Assembly (NCBI RefSeq): GCF_002257565.1
Contig: NZ_CP022736.1
Span: 3,720,001 to 3,784,000, forward strand
Direction of reading: 5' to 3'
Source of the DNA: Herbaspirillum sp. meg3
GTDB taxonomy: Bacteria; Pseudomonadota; Gammaproteobacteria; Burkholderiales; Burkholderiaceae_D
Length of the DNA stretch: 64,000 nt
The notes under the pieces were generated by a model, which saw only the letters and a program-made list of their open reading frames with translations, did not search any database and had not been told where the DNA came from. Of this stretch, positions 62,030-64,000 are shown piece after piece. Positions within the stretch are counted from its first letter, which is position 1, and every line of letters starts with the position of its first letter. A program made the translations under genes and the position numbers.

Positions 62030-63292
62030 TTAGAGAATAAGAATGGCGCGGAAGTCGTTGACGTTGGTTCTGGTCGGGCCGCTGACGACGAGGTCGCCGA
62101 GCGCGCTGAAGAAGCCGTAGCCGTCGTTGTTCTCCAGCAGTGCTTTGGGATTGAGGCCGAGTTCTTCGGCGCGCTTCATGGAGTCCGGCTGATAGATCGC
62201 ACCGGCGTTGTCTTCCGAACCGTCGATGCCGTCGGTGTCGCAGGCAATCGCATGCATGCCGGGTGCGCCGTTGAGGGCGTTGGCGAGGCTGAGCAGGAAT
62301 TCCGCATTGCGTCCGCCGCGACCGGTGCCGCGCACGGTGACGGTGGTTTCGCCGCCGGAGATCAGCACGCAGGGTTTCTTGAACGGTTGGTCGTGTTGGG
62401 CAATCTGTCTTGCGATAGCCGCATGTGCAAGGCCAATGTCGCGCGCTTCGCCTTCCATGTCGTCGGACAGGATGTAAGGCGTGATGCCTGCTGCGGTGGC
62501 GGTGGCTGCTGCCGCTTGCAGGGCTTGCTGGGCGGTGGCGATGACGTGGTGTTCGTTGGCGGCCAGACGTGCATCGCCGGGCTTGGGTGTTTCGCCGATG
62601 CCGGAGTCGAGATGGGCTTGTACCGATGGCGGGATCTCGATCTTGTATTTGCGTAGTACCGCCAATGCCTCGGCGCAGGTGGTCGCGTCGGGCAAGGTCG
62701 GACCGCTGGCGATGATGCCGGGGTCGTCGCCGGGAATGTCGGAGATCATCAGCGTCACTACGCGCGCCGGTGCACAGGCTAGTGCGAGGCGGCCGCCTTT
62801 GATGGCAGAGAGGTGTTTGCGAACGCAGTTCATTTCGAAAATGTTGGCGCCGCTTTTGAGCAGGGCCTTGTTGATGGCCTGCTTTTGTTCGAGGGTGATG
62901 CCTTCTGCTGGCAAGGCGAGCAAGGCGGATCCGCCGCCGGAGATCAGGCAGAGGACGAGGTCGTCTTTGGTGAGGCCGTTGACCATGGCCAGCATGCGGG
63001 CGGCGGCTTGGCGGCCGGCTTCATCGGGAACGGGGTGGGAGGCTTCGACGACTTCGATGTGTTGGCAGTCGGCGCCGTGGCCGTATCTGGTGACCACTAA
63101 TCCGGAGAGGTCGCCGGGCCAGTGCTGCTCTACTGTTTTTGCCATCGCTGCGGCGCCTTTGCCTGCGCCTATGACGATGGTTCTTCCTTGCTGTGGGGGT
63201 TCGGGCAAGAAGAATGGGAGGGATTTATCTGCGCTTACTGCGGAGACGGAGGCGGTGTAGAGGTCGAGGAGAAATTGGCGAGGCGATTGCAT
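62030..63292 (-). CDS. Glycerate 2-kinase (MOFRL type)
   Basis: A 420-residue class II glycerate kinase (GckA/TtuD type) that phosphorylates D-glycerate to 2-phosphoglycerate. The N-terminal DUF4147 domain has VIGAGKGAAAMAKTVE and CLISGGGSALLALP; the C-terminal MOFRL domain has LISGGETTVTVRGTGRGGRNAEF. The start MQSPRQFLLDLY at 63292 is the family start; an open frame runs back into repeat copy D and is not coding. With pyk it channels glycerate, which can derive from glyoxylate made in allantoin breakdown, into central metabolism. Confidence 0.93.
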   Translation of the reverse strand: MQSPRQFLLDLYTASVSAVSADKSLPFFLPEPPQQGRTIVIGAGKGAAAMAKTVEQHWPGDLSGLVVTRYGHGADCQHIEVVEASHPVPDEAGRQAAARMLAMVNGLTKDDLVLCLISGGGSALLALPAEGITLEQKQAINKALLKSGANIFEMNCVRKHLSAIKGGRLALACAPARVVTLMISDIPGDDPGIIASGPTLPDATTCAEALAVLRKYKIEIPPSVQAHLDSGIGETPKPGDARLAANEHHVIATAQQALQAAAATATAAGITPYILSDDMEGEARDIGLAHAAIARQIAQHDQPFKKPCVLISGGETTVTVRGTGRGGRNAEFLLSLANALNGAPGMHAIACDTDGIDGSEDNAGAIYQPDSMKRAEELGLNPKALLENNDGYGFFSALGDLVVSGPTRTNVNDFRAILIL

Positions 63293-63340
63293 TGTTTTTA
63301 ATCCTTTTTTTCCGGCATGCTTTAGTGGCTGTCGATTCTT

Positions 63341-63600
63341 TTCATTCTTCGGACGCCCCTGCCGGGGGGTAGCCCGGCAGCTACTCACTTTCTTTGCTTC
63401 GCCAAAGAAAGTAAGCAAAGAAAGGCGACCGCTGGGTCGTAGCCCCCTTCGGGGGTTCCCGGCGTCGGCAGGCATAAATCGGGAAGGGAAAACAACTCGC
63501 TACGCTCAGACATTTTTCCCTTCTTTTTCCGATTTATGCCTGCCGCCACCGGCTACTCTCAAGCGGCCAAAGTGCCCAAACTGCTCGCCTTCGGCATCGC
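63341..63600 (-). repeat. Structured intergenic repeat, copy D (full length, divergent)
   Basis: A minus-oriented copy. Stem 1 pairs 63467-63482 with 63529-63544 perfectly, with bases different from copies B, C and E. Hairpin 2 has five G-C pairs (CCCCCTTCGGGGG). Hairpin 3 (63387-63412) reads ACTTTCTTTG/CAAAGAAAGT where other copies have ACTTTTCTTG/CAAGAAAAGT, so both arms changed together. It starts about 50 bases upstream of the glycerate kinase start and may overlap its promoter. Confidence 0.88.
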
Positions 63601-63636
63601 GCTATCAAACGTTCATTGTCGCTAATTCGTTCGTCG

Positions 63637-63654
63637 TCCCAGCGAACGCTGGGA
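63637..63654. repeat. 18-bp palindromic repeat, perfect copy
   Basis: TCCCAGCGAACGCTGGGA with flanks CGTCG and TCCAGTGG, about 35 bases right of repeat copy D. Confidence 0.75.
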
Positions 63655-63699
63655 TCCAGTGGCTTCAGCGCATCACTCAACCGTCTTCACGACGCTGGG

Positions 63700-63717
63700 T
63701 TCCAACTTTCGTTGGAA
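63700..63717. repeat. 18-bp palindromic repeat, TTCCAAC variant
   Basis: TTCCAACTTTCGTTGGAA with flanks GCTGGG and CGACAG. Its base changes relative to the copy at 63637 preserve pairing. It lies between repeat copies D and E. Confidence 0.75.
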
Positions 63718-63765
63718 CGACAGAATAAATAAAACCACAGACAATCAAACCACCTCCCTACCAGG

Positions 63766-64000
63766 GCGATGCGCAGCGAGCCCGTCTCGAAGTCCGCTTG
63801 AGAGTAGCCGGTGTCAGCGGGTGAAAATCGGATTAAGAAGGGAAAAATGTCTGAGCGTAGCGAGTTGTTTTCCCTTCCCGATTTTCACCTGCTGGCGCCG
63901 GGAACCCCGAAGGGGCTACGACCCAGCGGTCGCCTTCTTTTGCTTACTTTTCTTGGCGAAGCAAGAAAAGTGAGCGGCTGCCGGGCCGCCCCCGGCTTGG
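63766..64000 (+). repeat. Structured intergenic repeat, copy E (runs to window edge)
   Basis: A plus-oriented copy, so copies D and E point away from each other. Stem 1 pairs 63815-63831 with 63878-63894 with a third set of bases (CAGCGGGTGAAAATCGG against CCGATTTTCACCTGCTG). Hairpins 2, 3 and 4 are all present. The last bases of the element may lie beyond the window. No gene is seen in 63293-64000. Confidence 0.87.

Noticed and set aside
63293..63475. N-terminal extension of glycerate kinase into repeat copy D
   Set aside because: The extension is translated repeat sequence; the family start is the ATG at 63292.

Overview
The window looks like core chromosome of a betaproteobacterium of the Oxalobacteraceae, with a Herbaspirillum- or Collimonas-like gene content. 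This is an inference from protein character and gene order (nadE-glnB, hemC-hemD-hemX-hemY, livJHMGF, lolA next to ftsK, a fused OHCU decarboxylase/allantoate amidohydrolase, PuuD-type urate oxidation); no database search was possible. There is no phage, insertion sequence, integrase, plasmid origin or CRISPR array.

Layout. 0-5 kb: a MarR regulator, a membrane diguanylate cyclase, tRNA-Ser(CGA) and an EAL-CBS-GGDEF protein. 5-13 kb: housekeeping genes serS, rarA, fdxA, lolA, ftsK, trxB and a small PH-like membrane protein. 13-22 kb: an I78-type inhibitor lipoprotein, an Smr nuclease, a LysR/aldo-keto reductase divergent pair with a perfect inverted-repeat operator, a radical SAM protein behind a near-consensus LexA box, an orphan branched-chain-type binding protein behind glnB, nadE and a FemAB-like acyltransferase. 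22-30 kb: ppa, hemYXDC and divergent ppc. 30-36 kb: a DMT permease broken by one amber codon, a secreted hydrolase, a GNAT enzyme, an HDOD protein and argH. 36-42 kb: a complete branched-chain amino acid ABC importer and photolyase. 42-45 kb: a divergent SDR/AraC pair.

45-57 kb is a purine catabolism region: 8-oxoguanine deaminase (makes urate), PuuD urate hydroxylase with a C-terminal cytochrome c, an NCS2 purine permease, the OHCU decarboxylase/allantoate amidohydrolase fusion, a LysR regulator, a chemoreceptor and, unexpectedly, a histidine ammonia-lyase-type MIO enzyme placed directly behind puuD. HIU hydrolase, allantoinase and ureidoglycolate-processing enzymes are not in the window. 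At 60.5-63.3 kb, pyruvate kinase and glycerate kinase could consume the glyoxylate this pathway ends in. Between them lies a small group of a YjbR-like protein, two lipoproteins and a DUF1444-like protein.

The most unusual signal is non-coding. Five copies of a 165-275 bp intergenic element (starting near 42534, 44989, 53381, 63341 and 63766) are built from hairpins whose stems change sequence between copies but keep base pairing, including G-U pairs. They sit close to a second family of 18-bp palindromes, which also keep pairing while changing sequence. Both families are confined to the right third of the window.
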